Below, piece by piece: positions 52,436 to 61,941 of a stretch of 64,000 nucleotides of DNA. Origin of the DNA: Ianthella basta (Eukaryota > Porifera > Demospongiae > Verongiida > Ianthellidae). Position 1 is the first letter of the stretch, and each line of letters opens with the position of its first letter. The notes under the pieces are model-generated. The model saw nothing but the letters and a program-made list of their open reading frames with translations. It was not told the origin of the DNA and searched no databases. The position numbers and the translations under genes are program-made. The stretch lies in contig OZ025869.1 in NCBI GenBank assembly GCA_964019415.1, forward strand, positions 4,280,765-4,344,764, given 5' to 3'.

Positions 52436-52797
52436 TGTATTTATTAGGTTATTTGTATGATTTATTACGATAATTGGTAATGGTGACATGTTATTGTTGT
52501 ATGTGCAGAGGTAACTTACCAATTGTTGAAGGTGGAAGTGCGCAAATATGTGCTAACTTTAACGGCTGGTTGAGGCCGTCAGGCGCGGCAAGGAGACAGG
52601 AAAAGCAAGCTAAGCAAGGTCCAACCACTGCTCTAGGTCCTCTAAGAAAGGTAGTCCGCGTGAATGTTTGTGGCAAAAGAAAACAGTTCGTAAACCGTGC
52701 CAACTTCTATGACGAGTAAACTTGTCATTCGCGCTTAAGTGTATACATAATTTAAGACGAGTTTACTCGTCATTTGCACCTAAAGGGTTAATTGTCA

Positions 52798-52980
52798 TTC
52801 CAATGTATGATCTGACAGGCAATTCTCTTGAACTGGAAAGGGAGCTCACTGTCCAAGGGGGTTAGGGGAATCCTTGGTATGAAGATCACTTCACTGGTAA
52901 AAGGGTCCTCAGAAACTTTAACTTCTAAGAGGTTAGGCATGTCTTTTGTCAAGATACATTGGGTGCCATTCATGCCTCAG
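52798..52980 (-). pseudogene. Pif1 helicase fragment of a second Helitron
   Basis: Minus frame GMNGTQCILTKDMPNLLEVK … SEVIFIPRIPLTPLDSELPF and QFKR. NGTRCxV … VFIPRIPLxPxDxxLPFxxxR is the conserved stretch before helicase motif V in Helitron/Pif1 enzymes. It stops at the piggyBac TTAA: GGAATGACAATTAA reads GMTIN in another frame, the expected next residues. Confidence 0.75.
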
Positions 52981-53055
52981 AGGATTTTTCTTCCTCTGTA
53001 TGAGGCAGCTCCAGGATGTGTATTGCTGGGCGGCAAGCAGTGCATGCTACTGACC

Positions 53056-53121
53056 CTCTGAGGCTCATCTTGGTAACATCGTCTGCTCCTCTGAGGCTCA
53101 TCTTGGTAACATCGTCTGCTG
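53056..53121. repeat. 33-bp tandem duplication
   Basis: CTCTGAGGCTCATCTTGGTA plus ACATCGTCTGCTC occurs twice in succession. Confidence 0.9.
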
Positions 53122-53519
53122 GCAGCTGTAACAGATGCACTGTTGCGGGACAGAGTGTGAGGGGGTTCTCTTTGCCATTGCACCATTTCATATTCCACTA
53201 ATAAAGGAACCTCGCCTACGCCATCCGTAAGTGCACAGAAACATGGTGTCAATTCCTGTAATGGAGGGAAACCGTGCAGCACTCTTCACAGGCACAGCGA
53301 ATCGTTTTCCGTCTACCCCCTTATGACCATATCCATGTGGTGCCATGTAATCGTACCGAGTTTCACGTCAATTGTACGCAAGCTGTCTGAGTGGTTTGCG
53401 AACAGAGGATGTCCTCTCTGCCAAAATATATAGAGAGAGGGGAGATGGATGTGATTGAGTTAGATATGCATTAGTTGGACCGTAGGTATTTCAATATCTA
53501 GCAGATAAACTGTGGATAG

Positions 53520-54075
53520 TTGGGGCTTCTCTCACAGCTTTGGGAAGGGAATTCTACATGGTGGTGGCTTTATATCTGAAATAGTGTTGGAGCCAGTTTG
53601 CTCTTGGATTGAGTATGTACAATTTGTCGACATTGTTTCCTGATGGTCTTTCAAATGCTTTATTCTTGAATGATTTAGCCAAGTAAGATGGGGTGATGCC
53701 AGAGAGTATCTGGTATGTGATTTGGCAAATCGGAACTGTCTTCCTTTAGCAAGGGTCAACAACTTGAGTTGGTGCTGCAGTAGTTCCAACCTTGGGTTGT
53801 TGTTGGCTTCTCCAAGATACAGTTCATGGCTCTGTTTTGAACCCTTTCTATTTTTTAGAAAGGGTTGCTGCAGCTGGATCCCAGACAGTATGGCGGTACT
53901 CTAGATGGAGTGGAACTAGTGCATTGTGCAGTAGAGCTCGTGTAGCAAGCGAGAGGAACTTCTTAGCCCTGGTGGTAGGGTTTTGAGTGCTCCATATGCT
54001 CCATGAGTAAGTTTGGATACATGGTCAACAAAGGATAGTTTATCATCGATTGTGATTCCTAAGTAGTCAATCTAT
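53520..54075 (-). pseudogene. LINE RT C-terminal fragment
   Basis: Minus strand: YLGITIDDKLSFVDHVSKLT, HGAYGALKTL, then in shifted frames YRHTVWDPAAATL, SHTRYSLASPHLTWLNHSRI and finally HYFRYKATTM, stop, NSLPKAVREAPTI. These match the thumb and C-terminal tail of LINE reverse transcriptases (YLGxxID … RYxxxxxWNSLP). Several indels. Distinct from the 11-16 kb LINE. Confidence 0.7.
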
Positions 54076-54128
54076 GATTTTTTCACAAAGAAACACCCAA
54101 TCCCCCCTTTCACACAGGGACACCCAAT

Positions 54129-54971
54129 CCCCCCTTTCACACGGACATGGTGAATCCAGATTCAAAAACGTATTTCAATCCAGATTCATGCCAATCACCT
54201 GTGTTGCATTCACACGGGCAAGCAGACTTGGTTAATGATATCATATTTGTGGTCAATGACGTCATTTGTTTATAGACTGTCAAGTGTCAAATTACGTCAT
54301 ATTCTTTAGTAAGCGGCGAAAATGTCTACAGCAGAACTTCTGATTGTCTTTGTCTTGGACTTGCGTGGTACAGCTGGGGACAGTTGCAGCGATCCAGGAG
54401 GAGGAGGAGGAGATGATTGGCAGCTAGGAGACGATTTGATGCTTTTTTCGATTCCCAAGAGCAGGAACTAAGCGGTGTTGCAATTGTTCTTGTGTCAAAT
54501 CGGACGTCTCGTCGTCCTCTTCATCAGATTCTCGGCCAGTGCCGCTTCTGCATAACATGTCGCATGTCTCTTTGTATTTTTTCTTTAATGCAATTATTTT
54601 CATCCGACATTGGTCCCCTGTCCTGATGAATCTGCGCTTCACTAGCTCGTTCACCAACTTTTCGTAGACTGCGTTGTTTTTAACCTCCCCCTGAAGCTGC
54701 CGCTGGATGGAACTCTTGCTCCAGATGTCCAGAAGGGCTCTACTCTCTTGCTCCGTCCACAGGTGTCCCTTTTCCGCCATTTTATTGCACTTCAACTAAT
54801 GACGGTATGACGTAACCATATCACGATCCGGATCGAAATCCTGCTCCGTACCAGGATTCACTAATCCGGATTGAATCCGGATCCGATCCGGATTGAATCC
54901 GGATCCGATCCGGATTAAGGTGCCCATGTGAACGGCACAATCCGGATTACAGTGCTGGTGTGAAGGGGGGC
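54129..54971. mobile_element. short transposon carrying a Myb/SANT-like gene
   Basis: Left end CCCCCCTTTCACACGGACAT; right end reverse complemented GCCCCCCTTCACACCAGCAC. The interior holds one minus-strand ORF with a Myb-like domain. The right subterminal region has repeated AATCCGGAT/GGATCCGATC palindromes (about 54830-54955), and the left has related ATCCAGATTC. Resembles PIF/Harbinger or a related superfamily, where a Myb-like protein accompanies the transposase, but no nuclease is present. The left 27 bp are duplicated (54093-54119, 54120-54146). Confidence 0.6.
54424..54780 (-). CDS. Myb/SANT-like DNA-binding protein
   Basis: ATG at 54780 opens MAEKGHLWTEQESRALLDIW, with a trihelix pattern continuing VYEKLVNELVKRRFIRTGDQ and CRMKIIALKKKYKETCD. 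Conserved W12, helix 3 with RTxxQCRxKIxxLKKxYK: the Myb/SANT-like family (Myb_DNA-bind_4) used by many transposons to recognise their ends. An acidic tail (ESDEEDDETSDLTQEQ) follows; the last residues may be intron. 118 codons, intact. Confidence 0.75.
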   Translation of the reverse strand: MAEKGHLWTEQESRALLDIWSKSSIQRQLQGEVKNNAVYEKLVNELVKRRFIRTGDQCRMKIIALKKKYKETCDMLCRSGTGRESDEEDDETSDLTQEQLQHRLVPALGNRKKHQIVS

Positions 54972-55132
54972 CTGAGGGATATTTGACTATTGGTACACTC
55001 TTGAACTAAGTGAAGTTGTTTGGAACTCAAGGACATGATGTCTTCATGTTAATTGAGAGGCTGTTGGGGTCACACTAATTTGATTAATGTCAGATGTAAG
55101 GGATCCTGCTGCTGCTGTCGCAATTTTGCCAT

Positions 55133-55771
55133 CTGCATAGAGCTGTGTCATTAGCAAACGTTAATGTTAATGTAGTAAATGTCAGTATTGGTGTCTGTAT
55201 GATGTTGGCAATGGCTTTAATGACCAGATCACCCATTTTCCCAGAAAACACCAGGCTGCAGGAATTTCTTAGCCTACACCTGCTGATTTGCATGTGCAAG
55301 GAAACTCTGGTAGTCCTCACAACTACTGTTTACACATTCTGGCATGCAGAAAGTACCATGCTATGCTTTTGAGCAGTACGTCTGCCACCACTGCCAGAGA
55401 AACAGTTTCTGTTTCGTCTCCTGCAGCATCTCTAAACAGATGTATGTGTAGGTGTATATCCTGCAGGGTCTATAGGGTGTACACCACCTAGAAGGTCTGT
55501 AGTACCTTGCTACTATTGTTATCGCTTTTCTATTGTTAGTAGTAGAACTACTAGATAAAATGGCATGATATACATATTTGGATCCACCCTGTATGAGGGA
55601 ACTACCCTCCAGTGGCAATCATATTCACCTCTCTGTTAAGTTTTAATACCCAACCCTCTACTTGACACTTCTACAACCCAACTGCTGTTGCAGCCCTGAC
55701 TCTGGGGATGGTGTCATCAACAGAGGATGTCAGTAAATCTTTTTCCCGACTAGCATGCCATCGTTATCTAA
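55133..55771 (-). repeat. duplicated segment R3, copy a
   Basis: Closely similar to 60720-61703 in the same orientation. It lacks about 345 bp present in copy b (between 60912 and 61256). Minus-strand open frames in both copies (NLVFSGKMGDLVIKAIANII-like; MPLEGSSLIQGGSKYVYHAI) suggest it derives from a coding gene, unrecognised. Confidence 0.8.
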
Positions 55772-56019
55772 TCAGGGCACTTGGGACTGTTCAAAGTTGT
55801 CCTAAAGGTATCCAGAGTTGAGATATCTATAGCAGAGTCAGGTAATATCTGAATGTTAAACTCAAAATCAGTCAATTGACCATCTTGTTAGGCCACATTT
55901 CTCTTACCCTGGCATTTGAGGGTTCAATCTGGAACACACAAACGTATGTACATGCTCTTAATGAAATGTTTTACAACACTGCCTTGAGCCTACTTACATT
56001 GTTCTATTACTCAACGCTG
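55772..56019. other. intergenic
   Basis: Nothing recognised. May belong to the 3' part of the ankyrin gene. Confidence 0.4.
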
Positions 56020-56407
56020 CTTCCACTTTCCAAAAGATAGGACCTCTGTGTGGCCTGCCAGTGCTGCCAAAGTAAGTGGAGTGTTACCAACCTGTACATG
56101 AAGTAAACAGAAATCCAATGGGGAATGACATGTCTACTAGAGTACCACACGAACTAGTGTACATGTGCTGATAACATTTCTAATCAGAAGTTGTATTACA
56201 AAACACAGGAGCTAATTTTGAAATGTGAATAAGTACAAATGAAAACACTGTGAATTTCATTGTGTTATGTTGAAGAGAAATTCTGTTGTAGTGTGTGCTC
56301 GTGCAGTTTACCTTATCCTTCACATTCACTGGGCATCCCTGCCCAACTATCTCCTTCACTTTGGTTAGGTCTCCTTTGTAGGCTGCATATAACAACTCCT
56401 CCATCTC
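56020..56407 (-). pseudogene. ankyrin-repeat exons
   Basis: 56331-56407: MEELLYAAYKGDLTKVKEIV, GQGCPVNVKDK|GTAAAC. 56020-56092 after CATGTACAG: VGNTPLTLAALAGHTEV, then after a 1-nt slip LLESGSSVE. GNTPLxLAAxxGHxEVxxxLLExGxxVE is a canonical ankyrin repeat. The slip and immediate stop suggest decay. Could be the end of a longer ankyrin protein. Confidence 0.55.
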
Positions 56408-56734
56408 ATGTACACACACAGTAACACAGTGAATGCATGCCTTCACTAAGTGTGGACCCTCTGAGAGGAACTCCACATTACATTGCAGACAGTGACTCGC
56501 CCATCAAATATATCAGTGTGTTCTGCTTTCCATGTTACACCAGTAATCTCTCCAGGCCAGCCAAGGGTGTAGGCATGCAGCTACTGTTTGGGCTGGAGAT
56601 ACTATGTCAAAGTGGTCACTTCCTTGTGGCTCGGTTTGCTGTGGATGCTTGCATATGTGCCTCTCCCAGGCGGGACTGGGATTGATTGATGGCTGGAGTG
56701 CAGGAGGCCCATCCCTCTACCAGCTCCACCCACC

Positions 56735-56945
56735 CCCACACATGCACACACACACACAACACACCTACACACACACACCACACCTACACACACACACACA
56801 CACACCACACAGATGCACACACCTACACACACACACACACACACCAACACACACACACAGCACGCACCCCTAATCTACTTTCCCTTACCTGCTTACATGC
56901 CAACACACACACACACACACACAGCATGCACCCCTAATCTACCCT
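56735..56945. repeat. (CA)n and 80-bp repeat
   Basis: CA-rich simple repeat 56735-56860, then CAGCAxGCACCCCTAATCTA … CCCTTACCTGCTTACAT twice (56859-56898 and 56923-56961) separated by more CA. Confidence 0.9.
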
Positions 56946-57154
56946 CCCTTACCTGCTTACATACCGTACTCCGAACATATACCCCTTCATGCCGTATGCT
57001 TTAATGACAAATTTTAACACAATAATTGTATACACTTTAAATGATTGTTTCTGTTAATAGTACATGGTGGTGCTTACTTAGATATTACTTTAATTAATGC
57101 TTATACATAATGAAGTGTACATATGTAATTGATGTTGGTTACATGTACTATGCG

Positions 57155-58194
57155 TTACTGAAGTGGGGGATTACATGTGCCGGCTGTTATGCTGCGAGCA
57201 ATAAGCTCGAACAGCTGCCTGCCCGGAGATGGTGGCACAAGCACTGGTACCACTGTTCCCACAGGAGGTTGAGGAAGCAGCTGTGGTGGCTGCTGCCCGC
57301 TCCTTCTTTCAAAAACACCGCTCCCTTTGTAGCATGTCCCTCTGTAATGAAGTTTCTGTTTGTAAATAATACATGAAATTCACACACTATCTTTGAGTGT
57401 ATCGCCTACCACTTTCTCTATTTCACTGTCCTCCTTCTTAACGTACATGTATGAATGTAAGAATTAGGTTGAGATAGTATTAGAATGCATGCTGTACACA
57501 CCCTTACTTCACTTACGTACCTCAGCCTCATGCCCCTCTTTTGCCTGCTGTAGGTCTGTTTGATGGCTCTCCTGTAGCTGCTGCATTTCGGCATAATGCC
57601 CCTCTGTCACCTGCTTCAACTGGATGTAAGTGATTTTGGTGTCATTCATGTAAATGTTGCTGTCCTTTTCATGCACATTCATGCATCTTACAACTGGGAA
57701 ACTTAACAGTTTTCAGGCACTTCCACCTTTGCAGTAGTATCGCCAGTGTGAGAAGTAGGATGGCCTATTTTAATGGTGATTGTATTCAATGTGCATAAAT
57801 CATTAAGTTTTTGTATTTTGTAAAATGCATACTGCTTAGGAAGTTTAACTCACTATTGCTGTAAGCCACTCTTTGGTCAGTAATATGCCACAAGTTGCCA
57901 CCCCAAGGCAGAAGACAGTCTAAATGCAGAAGAATACAGTGTTGTGTGGAGTCAAGTATACGAGCAAACCGTCACATGTAACTCACAAAATACCCGGAGG
58001 CCATGCTGTTCCACAGTTCCGTAGCTTTGGCTGTAAGACCTTCCATGCTTGGTAGCCTCAGTGCCATAGTAATCGAGCTCTGCAAGATCACACCAGCTTC
58101 GCGCGTGGTCCACGGTCAAATCATAAGTCTGTAGAATTGCCATGGAAATTGTTTCTGATTTAAGGAAATTCGCGATGTGTAGTCTCACTACCAT
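57155..58194 (-). CDS. TM and coiled-coil protein gene, unrecognised
   Basis: Four exons, all phase 0: 57994-58194 (MVVRLHIANFLKSETISMAI … CTCCGG|GTATTT), 57854-57919 (ATTTAG|ACT … GCAATA|GTGAGT; TVFCLGVATCGILLTKEWLT, a likely membrane segment), 57521-57610 (AAGCAG|GTG … GCTGAG|GTACGT; EMQQLQESHQTDLQQAKEGH, coiled coil), 57155-57341 (TTACAG|AGG … TAA). The last exon opens RDMLQRER, then needs a 1-nt shift near 57315 to read QQPPQLLPQPPVGTVVPVLV and GRQLFELIARSITAG. The shift suggests recent decay or a sequence error. An alternative donor (TTTT|GTGAGT) for exon 1 would break the phase. No family recognised. Confidence 0.45.
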
Positions 58195-60059
58195 GCTGAC
58201 TTTTCGTTACTTCTCCAAAGCTGATGGTTCCCTCAAGCATTCAGGACTTTGTCCTTTACATCCTGTGTGCTATTCTACTTTGCCATTTGGTGATGAGAGT
58301 GCTTTTCAGCGCTAAAACCCTTGTAGGATACCTCACAGCAGTAAGCACAGTAGCACCTGTAGTTCCTAGTTGGTATAAGTGACGTTGCTAATGCTTGCAG
58401 TGCAATGATGTGGCTGTAATAGTCTTGAATGAGCCCCCCCATTTGTTTCCCCTTCTACTTTCGGTGACAGTTACTAGCCAACAAGCTTTATAACGACGAT
58501 TGTAATGTAATAACAATAGCAGTCATAGGTAAAATACACTCTTGTATATACGTAGGCTGTTGCTGTACTATATAGTAGGTTTATGCTATTGTGTAAATGC
58601 TGTTATTGCTGTGTTAATTTATCTACCACACACCTTTACCTTCTGCACCCTTATTGGGCGCCGAAGGCTTGGGAATATGAAGTGTGTAGCTAGCTAGCTA
58701 TAGGAACTCTCTTGGTGATCTGATGATCAGACATGGCAGTTGACAGTCACCGTCAAAAGCAGACACAACAACACTTGAACACTGTCTGACAAAATTTAGG
58801 CTCAGTCACATAGCACCTGACAAGTAATTGTCAGGTAAACTCACTGCATATCACAACAACAACAACCCACATCACCGATCACACGCTTCTCACGAGATAC
58901 GCTCCATTGGCAGAAGTGGGCCAAGTTGAAATCACATGGTGTGCCCTTGAGAGTGGAGAGATGGTGGACGAACAGCATAACGAACAGTATAAAGCGAAGT
59001 TGAGGAAAACTGCTACAGTGAACTATAGACGGATGATCAGGTGCCCCATAGCCGGGGCTAAGCGCGTATGCCTGCGATCACACCGTAGGTGTGCTCAGTT
59101 TCCTGGGTCGGAATTCGGACGTGCCAAAGCAAACACCCAATGGCAGGATCTTCAAGTGGTCGTCTTCCTCCCTCCCTCCTCAGGTGCAGTGCGAACGCCT
59201 CGCGCTCTCTCCCTTTTAACTTCAGGTTAGTTATGGTTACAGTAAGTGTTACTGCGTGTATAAGCTGGGGTAATTCTGAATACAGGGTATTTCTAATCAC
59301 TCAAAAAAAGCAGTCCTTTACTGCCAACTGCTACTCTATCAAGCACAACTATATCGCATTGTTGCGCCACTAGCTCCCAGGAAAAAATAGTCAAGTTCCC
59401 ATGATGGGTTTACAATGTGAAATCATTATTACCCGCCATGGCTTTTCACCTAAACACATTAATGTGAGGTTGCAGCATAGACTGGCCTCAGGAATCAGGC
59501 AAATCCCATTACTTAACACATTGGCGCCCCTATATTGTTTTCACCTTTAGGTATTCGTATGGCTTTGTGTTCGTATGTATGTATGTATATTTCTGTCATT
59601 GCAAATGGCGGCGGCACTCGTCATTCTTCACAAGCTTTAATTTGTCTCTAATGGCATTCCGTCGTTGAATCAAACGAAATGTGTTTATGAACATATGTTA
59701 ATAACAGAGTGATACTAATAAAAAGCTTAAGGAACGTCTCTTCTGCGAGATACAGCTCCAATTATCACTGACGGGCATTGTAGAATGGTTGCACGCTCGA
59801 CACTTTCTGTTTGCTAGGATCAAATATGCTGCAGAAAGGGTCTTGTTTGACTGAGTATTGCTCTTTCCAGTTTACCTTTATATTGCAGTGATAGCATCCA
59901 TCCCCGTACATATAGGTAAGCAATATATGATTAGAAGTATGCGTGTTTTAAGAAGTTTGATGCTATATATATATATATATACCGTCGATCCTTCCCGATA
60001 AGCAAGATAATGTTCTAAGTGCGCGTGTGACTCTTGAAAGTGACTGTCAGGAGTGGTGG
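58195..60059. other. intergenic
   Basis: An ORF at 58907-59230 and short repeats (GTATGTATGTATGTAT near 59571-59590; TATATATATATATA near 59964) but no domain or splice support. No gene assigned. Confidence 0.4.
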
Positions 60060-60150
60060 CACACCACAACCCTGGAGCTGGAGGCTTGTGCTTCAGCAAA
60101 GGCTCTGGTGAAGGCATCTGAAGCATCAGGCATTGGTATGGAAGCCCTGC
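60060..60150. repeat. dispersed repeat R4, copy a
   Basis: CACCACAACCCTGGAGCTGG … GAAGCATCAGGCATTGG is nearly identical to 61863-61941. Confidence 0.9.
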
Positions 60151-60719
60151 TATAGCACAATGCAAGGCATGGATCATCATCAGCCCACGGCAAGTGAAAG
60201 TACATACCTAGACTTGTTTTGGCCACCTCCCTCCTTGCTCGCTTTGGTAGAGGCACATCTCGTCGCAATCCCAGTTCTTGCAGGGGGGGCAATAATGTGC
60301 TGTGCCAACTCCCTGTCTACCTGAGGCAGCAGCATGCAAGAACGCTGGCTGCAGGCTATACAAGGCCTTTTATAGGGGGTCTACATCCTGCAGCTCTTGC
60401 AAGTTAAAAGCACTGACAGCAAAATTTGAGTCAGTGCCATGTGAAACATGCAAATTGGTGACAATCTATAAGAGCATGTTTCCTGCTGTTCTTGCAAGTT
60501 TAAACAAGGTTTGCAGGAGACTGGCTCCTTTTCAGCATAACTAAGCATTTTCTACCAAAGTACTTGCCTGCTTACAGGCTATATGCAGGTAACAAAACAC
60601 CATAAACAAATGCATCCATGTACGCCAAATACACTTACAGGGTGGATGTTAGTGTGTGTGTGTGCGTTTTGCATTTCTTGCAACCTGTCTAAGGTGGCTG
60701 GTTATGGCCAGTTCAGTTA

Positions 60720-61703
60720 CAGCATAGAGCTGTATCATCAGCAAACACGTTAATGTTATTGTAGTAGATGTCACTATTGGTGTCTGTATGATGTTGGCAA
60801 TGGCTTTAATGACCAGATCACCCATTTTCCCAGAAAACACCAGGTTGTAGGAATTTGTTAGCCTACACTTGCTGATTTGCACGTGTAAGGAAACTCTAGT
60901 AGTCCTCACAATTTTCTTCAAGTCACTCCTCAACAACTAGACACCTGAGTGATAGAGTCATGCTGCTACAAAAGTTATGCTTTCCAGAATCTCACTGATG
61001 ATTCGATTACCCTGTTGGATGTGAGGCCTTATGCCATGGGCAATGGCTGCAAACAAGCGATTACTGTCAGGAATAGTAGCCACATGGGCAAATTCCAAGT
61101 GTAAATATTTGTAATTGTAAGTCTTTGGTCATGATTGACTTGATCTACTTCACTCACTTCTGGTACTACTTCAGAGTCACACACTATCATGATGATGCTG
61201 TCGAGCCATCTCTCCAAGAATGGTCGATGTCATAGGTTCACAATGGATAGACAGTTTCCACATTCTGGCATGTAGGAAGTACCATGCTATGCTTTTGAGC
61301 AGTACGTCTGCCACCACTGCCAGAGAAACACTGTCAGTTTCTGTTTCGTCTCTTGCAGCATCTCTGAACAGATGTATGTGTAGGTGTATATCCTGCATGG
61401 TCTACAGGGTCTACAGGGTTTACACCATCTACAAGGTCTGTAGTACCTTGATACTATCGCTTTTCTTTTATTAGTAGAACTACTAGATAAAATGGCATGA
61501 TATACATATTTGGATCCACCCTGTATGAGGGAACTACCCTCCAGTGGCATTCATATTCACCTCTCTGTAAAGTTTTAATACCAAACCCCCTACTTGATAG
61601 TTCTACAGCCCAACTACTGTTGCAGCCCCGACTCTAGAGATGATATCATCAGAGGATCTCAGCAAATCTTTTTCCCGGCTAGCATGCCATTGTTATCTAG
61701 TTG
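60720..61703 (-). repeat. duplicated segment R3, copy b
   Basis: Longer copy of 55133-55771. The extra 60912-61256 is minus-strand open in part (DSVSLAVVADVLLKSIAWYF; LTITNIYTWNLPMWLLFLTV), so copy a is more likely a deletion than copy b an insertion. Unrecognised protein. Confidence 0.8.
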
Positions 61704-61862
61704 GTATCTTGCGTTTCACTACCTCTAGCATCCTCGCTATCATCAATGTCATCTTGTTTGCCATATGGATGTATTGTTCTTTGCCTCATTGCCTGCTGCT
61801 TGTTCTCTTGTTCCTCTTGTAGGCAAACAGCGTTATTCCCAATGCATCTCTTCTTCATAGGT

Positions 61863-61941
61863 GCACCACAACCCTGGAGCTGGAGGCTTGTGCTTCAGCA
61901 AAGGCTCCGGTGAAGGCAGCTGAAGCATCAGGCATTGGGTA
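61863..61941. repeat. dispersed repeat R4, copy b
   Basis: Matches 60060-60150 with few changes. Confidence 0.9.

Larger units (their letters stand above)
50105..52787 (-). mobile_element. piggyBac-type transposon, deleted and invaded
   Basis: The right boundary is TTAA at 52788-52791 next to CCCTTTAG (reverse complement of CTAAAGGG), the piggyBac end and target. The N-terminal transposase piece lies at 52186-52435 and the C-terminal piece at 50105-50690, same strand. Between them are unrelated sequences (pogo/Tigger-like, FN3). The central catalytic part is absent. Near the right end GACGAGTAAACTTGTC and GACGAGTTTACTCGTC form an inverted pair (52710-52771). The left TTAA end was not found. 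Confidence 0.6.

Noticed and set aside
52474..52719. Plus-strand ORF divergent from the piggyBac N-terminus as a gene
   Set aside because: No domain and no splice support; it lies in the element's terminal region and is probably fortuitous.
55133..61703. R3 direct repeats as LTRs of a retrotransposon
   Set aside because: No gag/pol between them, no TG…CA ends or primer-binding site, and open frames inside the repeats.
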